Shown: positions 20,530 to 32,093 of the stretch, piece after piece
How the letters are laid out: every line of letters begins with the position of its first letter
Numbering within the stretch: the stretch's first letter is position 1
Assembly (NCBI GenBank): GCA_033439685.1
Contig: JAUEDM010000009.1
Span: 1,240,001 to 1,304,000 of the forward strand
From: Apodospora peruviana
Taxonomy: Eukaryota; Ascomycota; Sordariomycetes; Sordariales; Lasiosphaeriaceae
DNA: 64,000 nt
Direction: 5' to 3'
The notes under the pieces: model-generated
The model's database searches: none
What the model was told of the DNA's origin: nothing
What the model saw: the letters and a program-made list of their open reading frames with translations, nothing else
Position numbers and translations under genes: made by a program

Positions 20530-22352
20530 ATGAGCACCACAAACAGCATCGAGGACTCTACAGAGAACAGCCCGTCGCATGTCAAGACCGAGTTTGCGAC
20601 CAGTGTACTCCCAGTTGACCCAGACGCTGACCTTAGCGAAGATGAGAAGGCGCAGATTGTATGTACGACCCGAGCGGGCTACGCAGAAGCGTCCGGTCTC
20701 AGCATTCTTTCTTTCCTCATGTTTTAACCACAAAGCCACTCGATGTTATAGGACCGCAAGCTGGTCTGGCGTCTCGATCTGATCCTGATCCCATGGCTCT
20801 GCCTGCTGTATCTTATGGCCTTCCTGGACCGGACCAACATCGGCAATGCCAAGATTGCGCACCTGACGACCGATGTTCCCATGTCGACGTCGCAGTACAA
20901 CTTGACCTTGACCATCTTCTTCATCGCCTACGCGCTCTTTGAGGCAATTGCAAACGTCCTGATGAAGCGCTTCCGACCATCGGTCTTTTTGCCGATCACA
21001 ATGTGAGTACCCGAATATTGCTATCAATATTTTTCCGCAGTGGCTTGGCTTCCTCAATGCGGAAATCGTCAACTTCCGGGTGGCTGACCAGCTCGGGCCT
21101 TGCCTCTTGGCTTTTTCGACAGGATACTTTGGGGGCTTTGCATGTTTGGCATGGGCTTCGTCACCAACTGGAGCGGCTTAATGGCCGCGCGCTTCTTCCT
21201 CGGTGTCACGGAGGCTGGGTTATTTCCCGGGGTCAACTACTACATCTCGTGCTGGTACCGGCGTGACGAGGTTGCTGTTCGTGCAGTAAGTATTATCCTA
21301 GCATTCATCGGCGCCAGCCGGTGTTCCGATCTCAAACATGCTGCGGTGTGGCCATGTTTGTCTGACTTTCTGTGGTTCCACAGGCGATCTTTTTCTCGGC
21401 TGCCGCCCTATCGGGCTCTTTTGGCGGTCTCCTTGCCGCCGCGATCCAAAGGATGGACCAGGTTGGCGGTTACGCTGGATGGCGTTGGATCTTTATCTTG
21501 GAAGGACTCCTGACGGTCGTGATTGCCGTCGCTTCTTTCTGGATGGTCCACGACTTTCCAGATGAGGCGACCTTCCTCTCCGAGCCCGACCGAGCCCGTG
21601 TTCTTCGTCGCCTGAAGCTCGACAAACAGAGCAGTGCTCAGCATGAAGATTTCAAGGTGGCCTACGTCTGGTCGGCTCTTCAAGACTGGAAGACCTACGT
21701 TGGCATGTTGATCTACATGGGTCCCTTGATGCCGCTTTACAGCATCAGTCTATTCCTGCCAACTATCATCTCCAACCTGACCTTCACGGACAAGACGCAA
21801 ATCATCCGCAACCAGTTGTTGAGCGTGCCACCATACGCAGGAGCCACCATCGTCACCATCGCCGTTGGCTTCATCAGCGATCGTCACCGCAAGCGTGGCA
21901 TCTACAATATGATTCTAGCTCCAATTGGCATCGCCGGATTTATTATGCTCATCGCCTCTACCAACCCGGTCGTCCAGTATGCAGGGACATTTCTTGGTGT
22001 CATCGGCATATACGCGTCTATCCCGGTCACAATTGCGTGGGTCGCCAACAACGTCGAAGGTGTTTACAAGCGAGGCATTGTCTTGGGGTTGATGATAGGA
22101 TGGGGCAACCTCAATGGCATTGTGTCGAGCAACATGTGGTCGGACGCTCCGCGATTCATCTCAGGACATGCGACGGTTATCGCCTACCTCGCCATCTGTC
22201 TGTTTGGCGGTAGCGTTCTGTTTCACGTGCTCCTTAGCAGGGAGAACGTAGCTCGCAGAGCCGGCAAGAGAGACCATTTAGTGGACGGTAAGTCGAACTC
22301 TGAGGTTGATCTGCTCGGAGACAAGCGACCGGATTTCCACTATACACTGTAG
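20530..22352 (+). CDS. MFS transporter, anion:cation symporter (allantoate/nicotinate permease-like)
   Basis: Four exons: 20530-20658, 20752-21002, 21123-21285 and 21384-22352. Introns have donors GTATGT, GTGAGT and GTAAGT and all joins keep frame; the protein is 503 residues. Family marks of the fungal Dal5/Tna1-like ACS group are clear: RKLVWRLDLILIPWLCLLYLMAFLDRTNIGNAKI after a polar N-terminus, then GVTEAGLFPGVNYYISCWYRRDE, GGYAGWRWIFILEGL and WVANNVEGVYKRGIVLGLMIGWGNLNGIVSSNM. About twelve membrane segments are visible. Known members carry carboxylates, vitamins or small amides. It lies beyond the DUF3433 relic from the RiPP genes, so it may or may not be part of that cluster. The gene looks intact. 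Confidence 0.88.
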
Positions 22353-24618
22353 AGCTCTACTTGTTTGGCGTTCTGGTGAGTAAGGTGTCCTACGAATTAT
22401 GTCTAAGTTTGGAGTTAAGGGTGTTTCTTGTGGAGTCTCGCTTTCAAGAATATGGTTTCAAGGGTATAGATTGAGTTTATTGTCGATCCCGGTGTCTGAT
22501 TTGGATATGGAAGTTCGTCACAGATAGGTAACTATGGTATCCATACAGTTGATACGACTTTGTCTTTCAATTGTACAGTTTTACAGGTACTGCAGGTCTA
22601 GTGAAAAAGATTCCAGTCTATTCTAGCGTGGCAACATATCGAAAATAACATATTGAGAGAACTGGGTAAAATCATGGATGTCACAATCAGCTTACAAGTC
22701 GAGTGCCCCAAGCCGAACAGGGATTCAATATGACAGGAAATTCGGGCTCTGGTTGGCTGCGAGGTATGCTCAGAATGCTCTGATTAGGCCCTCTGATCCT
22801 GCGGCTCGACAACTCGAGAGGTCTCATAAAAATATCTCGGATGGAGGGGGGCGTGACCAGGATTTGCTTCTTGATCACTTCTCTTTCTGAGCTGCCCGCA
22901 TGTCCGAAGTCAGGGCTATCCATAAACATGCAGTGCTCGACATCGATTATGGCGGGGATGCTGTTTTCTTTTCATCAATGTGGCTGTGGCACTGAATTTG
23001 CTCGAGGTTGCGTAGATACATGTATTTGGGGGGGAATTTATATTCCCAACCCCCACAAATCCCCGTTCAGGTCTAGAGTATGGTGTGATGTGGCGTTGAT
23101 CCCATGAAAAGAGTTGAATATTATTGAGATGGCGGTGGATGAATGGGAAGGGCATCCGAGTTTGGTGGCGCAGCGCCTTGGTAGTAGAGCCTCTTCGGGT
23201 CACCGTGATGTTGGTTACATCGTAAACCCACTTCGTAAACATCGAGTCTGTTGCCCGAGGAAGACAAAGAGTGTTCTGATTTTGTGGTGAATTCCTCGGG
23301 CCCGTGGCTACGCTGTACGAGAGCTGTTGGTTGGACTGTGTTGGACAAAAGAGATTGGTGTTCGCTGAGTAAGTAAGTGAAGATCTGTACCTGTGAAATG
23401 TCGTTAACGCAGCGTCTTGTCTACTGGTGATATGGATCATGCAGGCAGAGGTGTCATTAAATGTTTGTACTCAAGCATATCAGTGATATTGGGCGGTTGG
23501 CGAGGGATGATACCACATGCTTACCGAGGCTTTCCATGAGTGGACGAAGTAGAGGGCTCCACTTTGACGGAGGAGATGGATGAAACTGACGCTGGGGACA
23601 TGATAGCGAGAGCAGGTGGTACCCAGGTAGCTGGTTGGTTGGGTGCTTGAGATGTGAGATGTTCCTTTGGATTCATTTATGGAGGTACGGTTGTCTGTCT
23701 TTTACACCCTTTCCAATGGAGTTTGTCGAGATATATCGAAATTATTTTCTATGGGCCATCTTTCCTCGAGTGTCATAATGAGTGGCCCAGTTTGGACTTT
23801 GGACTTCTTTTGGACTTGGCCTACTGATTTGTTGGCCTTTTTTGAACGGAAGTCTTTTTGGTTGTTCTTTTATATTATTTTACGCATACTCTTGGGTCAT
23901 CTCTTTCTTGAAACAAGGCCTATGTCTGGTTTACTCAGCCTGCAACCTGGCATTTTCTGGCTGATTGAAAGCCATACACTGCGAGTGAGAGAATAATTGG
24001 CATGGTTTGCGAGCGTAATTCCCTTAACGTCCTTTTATTTTGTACTTCTCTTTATATCTTTCGGAAGTAGTCGTTCCTGTTGCACTTTTGGAGTTATTAC
24101 TCGGTGCATCCAGTAGTATAAATGTACCTTGACCGCGGAGGGTAGCCAAGCCCGAGAGGTGTCAGCTGTTGTCTGAAGGCAACAACCAGGACCCGAATCT
24201 CCTGCGGGAAAAAAGTATAATACTTGAAAGGGACCTGGTCAGGCAAGCAACCGGGCGACTGCTACAGACTGTCTCCCGAGTTTGATTGGAGAAGATTCGT
24301 TGGATGGTTTGCACGGAAGAGCCCGGATGACGATCGCCACATTCGATGTTGACCAGTGATATAAAAGGACAACAAAAGTGCAATCCCCAACTCCATGTAC
24401 CCGACTTGTATCTGCAGCATGAAGGGGTGAGCTCATAGTTTTGCGGCGCCTCCAAAAAGGTCACACAGCCAGGGGCTGTGTAAGCCTGACATGGGCACGA
24501 TGGGCTGGCTTCCTCTTGTGAATTCTGTCGACCGATTTCTTCCAATTTATTTCGTACTTTTCTCTCTTTTGCTTCTCATAGAAGCGTGCTCATTGACCGG
24601 GAAAACCATCCAACAACA
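22353..24618. other. Intergenic, 2.3 kb without a recognised gene
   Basis: Frames at 22916-23440 (minus) and 23667-23996 (plus) were examined; neither shows a domain or intron support. The 23.7-24.0 kb stretch is rich in T and encodes Phe/Leu by chance. Confidence 0.5.
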
Positions 24619-27600
24619 ATGGCACCGATAGCCCAGGAATGCCCCCTTGACTGGGCAACACATGACAGCGAGATCCGCGATTTGTTTGTCAGTCAAAATA
24701 AGTCACTCAAGAACATAATGTAACACATGAAGGTCAAGTACAATTTCAATGCGAGGTCGGTCCTTGTCCCCTCTTCCGCCCATGTGGGGTGATTAGATGG
24801 CCAATCCAGACGACAAAATGAAGAAAAAGCTAACAAATCAAGGTTTTATAACAGCGAAAGGCAGTACAAATACCGGTTTGAATGCTTGAAGAACGTGAAC
24901 GATGAGGAGTGGGCGTGGGTCGATGGAGAAATGCAGCGTCGCGCCGGACTGAGCCTGCAATCAGTGGCCTTTCAGAACCGATGAAGCTCCTCGGGTCCAG
25001 CCAGCCGTTGGAGGTCCAACGACTGGGCAGATTGGATCAAGTTTCCACCTTTCCGCAGAGGGCTTCTCGTCAATGATTCTTGACTTTGAGGCTGGCATGG
25101 AGATGGAGACAGGGCTAGATACAACTAATGGTAGGTTGTCCTAAGCTTAATAGGTTGATTGGTAGGTTTACCTGGAGCTAACAGTTGGGAGTACAGTCAA
25201 CATTGAGTCTCGGTTTGGTTTCAACATCGCCGAGTATCGCTCCTGGCAGGAGATAGACTACCTCCAGCCTTCTCCTATGCAAGGTGCTATGATGCAGAGC
25301 AAAAGCCCCAGGATCATTGCTGGCTCTCCTCGGCCCCAATCCGCGACTGCGTGTCTTTCGCCATTTTCTCAATTTCTCGATCTCGAGCAACTCGGCATGC
25401 AGCCAGACTTTATACTTACGTTTAATCTCCCATGGTTCAAATTTCAGTCCTTTTTGGACATTCAAGGTAGGTCAATATTTTGAAGACCCGTTTATCAAGT
25501 ATCATGGAACCACACTCACATGTGCTCAGTCAACATTTCGCACTTGACTCCTACCCTCGGACATGGTCCCTTGTCACCAAGGCGTGCTTCCAGCCATCTG
25601 CTCTTGAATGTGCGAACAGGCGGTCTATCGACTCTTCTCGGCTCCATGGCGAAGGTTGATCTCGATGATGATACCGAAAAGGCAGCAAGCCACCTCCAGC
25701 AACTCATGCCTGAGCGAGACAAGGGAGAGATTTCAACTAAGCTACGGCATATACTTGAGCCTAGCTCATCAATTCTTGTTGGTCTGTCATCGCTCTTTAC
25801 CCTGGCAGCGTTTTCCGCCTCGAATAACAGCCTGGACAACATTCGCTTGGACAATTTCGTGAAATGGGTCATCGATCAAAAAATACACAGACTACCTCAG
25901 ACGCTTCATGCAAATTGATATGCCAACAGTCCATGCTTTCTCCCTCAAGGTCTTGAAGTCAGCCGTCAGAGTCACGAGTGTCAAGCTACTGCGGAATTTT
26001 TCGACCTTGGATTCATGTTCGACAGTGTCTTGGAAGATATAGCCGCATGGGTCGGAGATACCGAGCTTTTGGGTCTTCTGTTGACCCGGGTGGACCCAAA
26101 CTATTTCAAGAGCGAGAAAGGTTCTCGTCTTTTTCTTGAACTCATTCTCCGGAAGCAATTGGACCTGGCCTGCAACCTGATGGACCGTGGCGTCTCGGTG
26201 AACGGCGACCCCAACGAGCCATCCGTTCTTTGGGCAGCCGTCGACGAATTAAACATAGAGGCCGTCTTGTTTCTGCTACAACATAACGCAAGGGTAGACA
26301 TCGTCGGCTCATGCCGCGTATCTGGTGGGAGGTGGTGTCCCTGCACTCCACTCGGAAGAGCCATTTGGTGGAGGAATTCAGAACTTGTTTCTATCCTCTT
26401 GGAGAATGGCGCAGACATAAATTACCAGTGCTGCAAAGCTGACGGACAGAATGTCTTGGAGTGGTCTTCACTCCACTGCAGGAAAATATACAACATCCTG
26501 AAGAAAACGCTTGGAGACGACGCCCTTGGTATGACAACAGGTGATTTAGTGGAGGCGGCCGACATTGGCGCGCACACCCTCAAGTCCTACATCACCAAGA
26601 GGCCAGGAAAGGTCTCATCTCACCAAATGGAAAAAGCCTTAAACGCTTCTATTATATGGCATCGCCTCTCAGCGGCTGTTGTACTCTTGGATCACGGAGC
26701 CGGTCCTGACTGCCCCACGCTGCCGCCCAAGTCTCGGCCCCTTCACACAGCTTTGACCCGTGCCAATGCCAAATTCGTGGAGATTTTGATAAGGTTCGGA
26801 GCAGATGTCAATCTGCCGCTGATCCTCGACACAGCTTGCAACAATGATGATCATCGCCCGTTACAGCTGCTCCTAGACGCCGGAGTTAGTCTAGAGGAGC
26901 ATGGCATGTCGGCACTGGCCAAAGCGGCATCTCTCAGTCAGTTTTGCTCAGCTTCTATCCTGCTAAATGCTGGAGTGGACATCAACACACCTGGACTTCC
27001 ACGCACCCCGCTTCAAGAAGTAGCAGCTGCAGTTGCCAATGGAAAATATAGTCTGGATATGGTTCGGTTTCTTCTCGCAAAAGGTGGCGACGTAAATGCA
27101 CCGGCTCATCCATATGGCGGACGAACAGCATTGCAAGCGGCACTCGAGGGACACCTGCGCCCCGTCAAAATCTCAAAGCTTCTGCTGGATCGAGGAGCTG
27201 ATGGGAATGCATCCCCTATCTTACTGTGCGGTTGTACGGCGCTGGAAGCACTGGTTAATCACGACTCTAAAGATGGTACTGAAGCTCTTCAGCTATGCCA
27301 CCAGTTGCTTGACGCTGGTGCAGCCGTCAATCGACCTCATGCAGAGCCGAGCTCATCAATACATGGCGTCATAAGCCAAGGCTGGACTAACATCCTGGGA
27401 AGGATGCTCGAACCGCAGTACAATGAAGAAGAAGATGATTACATGTGGGACCCGAGGACACCTACGCAGCTTGCAGCTGAACATGGAAACCTCGAGGCAA
27501 TCGAGATGCTCCTTTCTCATGGTGTCGACGCTAACGAGGCTCCAGGTATGCGCTATGGACGGACAGCACTCCAGGCATCCACAAGCAGACCGAGTTCCGC

Positions 27601-27759
27601 ATCATACATGGATCTTATTGATTTCCTCCTAGAGAAAGGAGCAAATATTAACGCAGAACCTGGTATACACGGCGCCGCTGAGCCGAAATCAGCCGCTCGC
27701 TGATCGGAGCCCCGCATTAAACCCTAACCTGTAAACTCGCCGCCGGCGAAATCCGCGAA

Positions 27760-27810
27760 TATCTACGGTGGCTCCGGTGTGGCCGCCATGCTTATTTCTG
27801 TATATCTACG
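27760..27810 (+). repeat. Left subterminal TATCTACG motifs of the Crypton
   Basis: TATCTACGG at 27760-27768 and TATCTACG at 27803-27810 are in direct orientation. The same motif is inverted near the right end (CCGTAGATA at 30347-30355 and 30589-30597). This suggests binding sites for the recombinase; function is inferred. Confidence 0.5.
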
Positions 27811-28029
27811 TCGCCGGCTGATTCGGCCGCTGATTCGCCGCGGCCCCCGGAGCCTCCACTATAATACAGGGCGCTAATGCGCCGTGGCCACACCACTACA
27901 GCGGGGCCGGCGCCGTAAGCAACCGCTAGTCGCGCCTTTCAGGGAGTCTGCGCCCCCCCGCTCCGCTCCAACTCTCCGTCCCCAACCTTCTCTTCTTTCC
28001 GGTACCGTAGGCCGGGCTTCCTTTACGCT

Positions 28030-30351
28030 ATGGCTCTCCGGAAGCGACGAGCGCCGGCTTCAACGCCGGCGCCGGCCAGGCTATCGATCACGGTAGCTGG
28101 ATCGGCCGGCACGGAACAACCCCTAACCGGCCAAAAGAGGCTAGCGCAAGTAAGGATTCCAGCAGCGCGGCCGGAACGCGCTATCGTCAACAACGCCGAG
28201 CTCCGGGCCAACGCGCAGAACATCCTCACTATGATTAAAGCGACGCGGCCGAAGAACACGTCGTCGGCGTACGAGCCGAAGCAGGAAGAATTCCGGCGGT
28301 TCTGCCGGCGGAAACAGTACCAAGACGGCGAGACGGTAACGGAGGATAAGCTCCTTCTTTTCCTTGTTGAGGAGGTTGTGAATCGGCCGTTACGGTCGCG
28401 GAGCCGGAAGTCTGACGGCGATGTGCCGCTCTCGGAGACTCGGCTTGCCTGGCGGTCGGTCCGGACCTACGTTACGGCTATTACCGACCTTTACCGATCG
28501 CAACGAGCCCTCGGCATGAACACCCACCCCTCGCCCCGAGAGGATAACGCCCGGGAGTATATTAAATCTCTCCAACGCCGGGATACGGAGCGGCAGAAAG
28601 CCAACTACGCCGACAAGGGCCGAGATACCGTTCTTGACGGCTATTCGGAGGATGACCTCAAGCGGGTTGCCCAGGAGTTGTGGGGCCATACCGGCCAGTC
28701 AGCCGAATGCCACTTCCGGACTCTGGCCGATATGCTTCTCGGCCATTATATGCTTACCCGCGGCGGCGACCGACGGAGCCTTGAGATCTCGGACCTCTTT
28801 ACGTTCGAATTCGCCGGCGAGGGGCCCACTCGGTGTATGCCGCTTATTACCACCACGCGAGCCGGAAAGCAGAACCAACACGGCCGCTTGGAAACCGCCG
28901 GCGCCCTTCGGAGCCGAGACCCGCTTATTTGCGTTCTTGGCGCGGTAGCCTTTTACCTCCTGTACCGGTGGGACCTTACCGATGAGCCGTTTCCCTGCTT
29001 TAAAAGCCGAGCGCAATGGTACGACATCCGGCTGTTGAAGAGCACCGAGGCCGGCCCCGCCTCCGCGTTAGCGTATAATAGCCAGCGGGATTGGGTTATT
29101 AAAGCGTTTGCGTACGCCGGTATCCGGTCGAACAAGAAGACCCACGTTGGCCGGAGCTCTGGAGCGAAGACGGCGGAGTTGAAGGGCGTAAGCGAGGCGC
29201 AGATTCGCCGTGCCGGCCGGTGGAACCAAGAGCAAATGATCGGCTGTTACCTAAATTCACTACCCCGGAAGTTCATGCGGACCATGGCTGGCCATCCGGC
29301 GCAGATGGGGGGCTTTGAGATACGCCGAAGCCGAACGCCGCCTCCGGACTCCCTGTTAGCGTTGATCTGGCCGGAGTTAAGCCAGTGGGCAGATAAGTTC
29401 GGCCCCGGCCCGGAGCAAATACACGACCTTGCGGCGGCCGGCTTCACAAGCTTGTTATTCTACCTCCGAGAGGTGATTCTGGAAGACTCGGTGCCGTTGA
29501 TGCGCCAGTTTCCGGACTCCGCCGTGTGGAACCATCCGGTATTCCAGCACAAAGATTACCGGCCGTATGCGCACCGCGTAGCGGTAATAATAGAAGAAGG
29601 CGAGCGGCCGAGCCAGTTGGCCGTTCTGACGCAGGCTTTGCCGGTCCTTACCGACTACCTAAAGACGGCCGAAGCCCGGAGTGAGGTCAAGATATTGGAG
29701 CTTTCAACGGCCCTAACGGCCGAGATTCGTACGGCAGAAGCACGGCTAGCCCTAACCTATCAGTCTTCCTTGCGCGACCTCCTTGCCGGAAGCGTTTTCC
29801 AGCTGCAACCACCACCGGCACCAGCACTAGCATCGGCACCGGCTCCGGCTCCGGCACTAGCATCGCCATCAGAAAGCTGTTCAAGCAGCTCCAGCCGGCT
29901 AAGCTGCTCCAGCCAGCCAAGCCCAGAGCCGGAGGCTGCGGAGCCGGAGACTACGGAGCCGCCGAAACACCGCATGAGCCGGGCCGTCAAGACCGTAAAT
30001 GACCTTTGGCGCGAGTGGACTACCGGCTTGCGGGGTAGCCCTTCGATCACGGCTTTGGATAATCGGTGGGGGAGCCGGTGGCGTGCCGGCCGTCAGGCCG
30101 AAGTTCAGTGGTATTCTTTACGGCTGGAAGTCATCCGAGAGATCCGGCGAGTTGCCGGCTTACGGCGGTTGAGCGAAGAATCGGCGATGTTCTTTGTTGC
30201 GGCCGAACAACGGCAATCTAACTGTTCTCTGGATTTGTATTGCAAGCGGCTCCGCGCCAACAGGAAGACGAGGGAGGCCGGCGCCGGTGATAAGAAGGGT
30301 GGCCGGCGGCGCGATAACGGCACGGCGCCAGCGGTAACAAGCCTTCCGTAG
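28030..30351 (+). CDS. Crypton tyrosine recombinase with GCR1-like C-terminal domain
   Basis: An intact single-exon ORF of 773 residues. Residues ~60-200 form an N-terminal SAM-like core-binding region. The catalytic domain follows: the first Arg region is LTRGGDRRSLEISDLF (242-257), the H-x-x-R box is THVGRSSGA (371-379; His372, Arg375), GRWN lies at 396-399 and the nucleophile Tyr is in CYLNSLP (Tyr407). These are the marks of fungal Crypton YR proteins. A Pro/Ala/Ser-rich linker (~610-650) leads to a GCR1_C-type DNA-binding domain (TVNDLWREWTTGL ... LDNRWGSRWRAG). The enzyme would excise and reinsert the element by site-specific recombination through circular DNA. All catalytic residues are present, so it may be active. 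The start is the first Met of the long frame; a TATA-like site is not obvious. Confidence 0.9.
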   Translation: MALRKRRAPASTPAPARLSITVAGSAGTEQPLTGQKRLAQVRIPAARPERAIVNNAELRANAQNILTMIKATRPKNTSSAYEPKQEEFRRFCRRKQYQDGETVTEDKLLLFLVEEVVNRPLRSRSRKSDGDVPLSETRLAWRSVRTYVTAITDLYRSQRALGMNTHPSPREDNAREYIKSLQRRDTERQKANYADKGRDTVLDGYSEDDLKRVAQELWGHTGQSAECHFRTLADMLLGHYMLTRGGDRRSLEISDLFTFEFAGEGPTRCMPLITTTRAGKQNQHGRLETAGALRSRDPLICVLGAVAFYLLYRWDLTDEPFPCFKSRAQWYDIRLLKSTEAGPASALAYNSQRDWVIKAFAYAGIRSNKKTHVGRSSGAKTAELKGVSEAQIRRAGRWNQEQMIGCYLNSLPRKFMRTMAGHPAQMGGFEIRRSRTPPPDSLLALIWPELSQWADKFGPGPEQIHDLAAAGFTSLLFYLREVILEDSVPLMRQFPDSAVWNHPVFQHKDYRPYAHRVAVIIEEGERPSQLAVLTQALPVLTDYLKTAEARSEVKILELSTALTAEIRTAEARLALTYQSSLRDLLAGSVFQLQPPPAPALASAPAPAPALASPSESCSSSSSRLSCSSQPSPEPEAAEPETTEPPKHRMSRAVKTVNDLWREWTTGLRGSPSITALDNRWGSRWRAGRQAEVQWYSLRLEVIREIRRVAGLRRLSEESAMFFVAAEQRQSNCSLDLYCKRLRANRKTREAGAGDKKGGRRRDNGTAPAVTSLP

Positions 30352-30588
30352 ATAGATTTAGTAATTGAGCCGTTGTTGCAATACAGTTTGGGCCTGGAAA
30401 CGCTGTTTTACTACGTAGATTGCGCGCAATTGCTTGTGTTTAGGGGCTTCAGGGGCTAAAAAATCGCACATATAACCCTAACCCTGCGCAGACGTAGACA
30501 TCCTTGGGATATTTACGGTCGCTGAGGGCACGGCCCCTTTTTGGCTGCGAAGAGGCGCTCAGCCGCTGATTCAGCCACAAATTGGCCG

Positions 30589-30615
30589 CCGTAGATATAC
30601 CCTTGCTATCCACGG
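30589..30615 (+). other. Putative recombination core site at Crypton right end
   Basis: CCGTAGATA (30589-30597), a 9-bp spacer (30598-30606) and TATCCACGG (30607-30615) form an imperfect inverted repeat around a short core. This is the layout of tyrosine-recombinase crossover sites. The right half is also the host target repeat. Confidence 0.5.
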
Positions 30616-30911
30616 TGGAGTGACGGCTTTACAAGGCGCCGCCATAGCCGGGAATCTCCTTTTGGCTCAACAGCTAATCGAAAGAGGTGTCGATGTGAAT
30701 GCAGCACGTTCACCTGTTGATGGTCGGTATGCTATACAAGGGGCCGCTGAGCATGGCAGACTGGACATGGTCTAGCTCCTGCTCAACGCTGGGGCAAAAA
30801 TGGGATGACTTTGAAGGTACAGGGTTCGAGTATGCGATTCGGCTTGCAGAAGAGAACGAGCACTTCGCTGTAGCTGAGTTGCTCAAACCTGCTTCCAGGG
30901 AGAGGGATTGA

Positions 30912-31956
30912 ATGCAGTAATAAGCTTGATAGATGATGCCTACGTGCTCGGGTTGCCTACTACCTGTATGTTAGACTTAGTCCGTGTCATTTGACTCTCG
31001 TCTTATGTTTCTTGTCAAACTACTTACGCCGGCTTAGTTGGAAATACAAATCTTACCCATTGGCTACCATATATAGGTCAAGTAGTTATAGCGGAACGAA
31101 GCAAATATCTTGCGGAAGAGCACCCAGCTCCATCAACATATATGTGCCCCTTGGCCGCAGTTCGGGATGGAAACTCGGACCGAGTTCGCCGTTGCTTTGA
31201 CCTCCCGGGTACTATCCAGAACTTCGCCACATATCTGTGCCTTCGTTTCTTGTTTCTGCCCGGTTGCTCCAATGCAACTACCACTAGGGATTTTTTGCAC
31301 TTCATCAATACGCCTTGCAGAGACGCCTTGATATCAACTAGGTAGGTAAGTACAGATGTATGGCACCCAACAATGCGCCTGGCAGTGCACTGAATAATAC
31401 GTTAATTAGCCGGCTGAATTCACATTCTTGTAGTGGTTATGTCGACCGCGTAGCTATTTAGTAGCAAATACCACATTTCCGGGTAAGGTGGATGGTATAT
31501 GTGCTTAGATGTACATGGTCCATGCCCACACTCAACGGACAGCACCTGAAAGTTCAGATCCAAGTCTCTAGTAGCAACCTCCTATGTTCCACCCGACAGG
31601 AAAGCCGCAGTATGGCTCGCATGACTTCAATGCTCTCCAGAGAGGAGACAGAGGCCGGCCATCTAGTACTCCCTTAACGGCAACTGTACGGTTAGTCTGC
31701 GAGAAGACGAGCATCGCCTAGATACCACGCCTCGAAGTTGCTTCCTTTTCACTTAATGTCAAACTTCAGGGTAGGCCGCATCATGTAGGTAGGAGGGATA
31801 CACTGGGTAGAGTGGCAGTCTGCCTTGGTTGCAGAAGTCACCCAACGGCGAAGGGTCGTAACCGACCAGACACCTTAATGTTCTCACTCAGGAGTCTCGT
31901 GTAGCTTTCTAAAGAAATATAAGCTTGCTCGAAGAGATTATTATAGCTAAAATGTG
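30912..31956. other. Intergenic, no gene seen
   Basis: Downstream of the ankyrin relic. Short frames only, without motifs. Confidence 0.45.
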
Positions 31957-31964
31957 TATAAAAG
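31957..31964 (+). promoter_or_regulatory. TATA box (TATAAAAG) of the secreted Cys-rich gene
   Basis: A perfect TATAAAAG lies 130 bp before the start codon at 32094, a suitable distance allowing a ~100-nt leader. No other feature explains it. Confidence 0.45.
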
Positions 31965-32093
31965 GACGGTGGTCCGCCGCCATCAACGACCATGGCTGGA
32001 AACCATCGACTCAGCATCCCAACCCCCCAAGACCACTTGTCACCAAGTCATCTACATCAGCACAATACATCTGTCAAATCACCACCAACAAAG

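Larger units (their letters stand above)
27673..30615 (+). mobile_element. Crypton (tyrosine recombinase DNA transposon), about 2.94 kb
   Basis: The insertion splits an ankyrin repeat. The host sequences at the two borders share a 9-bp near-repeat, TATACACGG (27664-27672) and TATCCACGG (30607-30615), which I take as the recombination target. No terminal inverted repeats of DDE type are seen, as expected of Cryptons. Both subterminal regions carry a telomere-like CCCTAACC (27722 and ~30475) and a Gly/Ala-like GCCGCTGA/TCAGC motif. The single large ORF (28030-30351) encodes the recombinase. The element is GC-rich compared with its flanks and its ORF is undamaged, so it inserted late. The left boundary is less certain than the right by a few bases. 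Confidence 0.8.
24619..30911 (+). pseudogene. Clr5-ankyrin repeat gene, decayed and split by a Crypton
   Basis: The gene begins at the ATG at 24619 with a Clr5 domain (DWATHDSEIRDLFVSQNKSL, HMKVKYNFNA, then after an intron ERQYKYRFECLKN). A TAA at 24721-24723 interrupts it where the family has Gln or a similar residue. Exon-like pieces follow at 25190-25470 and 25520-25918, with a TGA at 25916 or a frame change near it. A long ankyrin array runs from 26015 to 27672 (at least ten repeats, for example GGRTALQAALEGH). The array is cut at NAEPGIHG by a transposon and resumes after 30615 in matching phase (GGVTALQGAAIAGNLLLAQQLIERGVD). A TAG at 30773-30775 breaks LDMV-LLLNAGA and further shifts follow. 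Clr5-ankyrin proteins are abundant, poorly understood fungal proteins. Confidence 0.8.
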
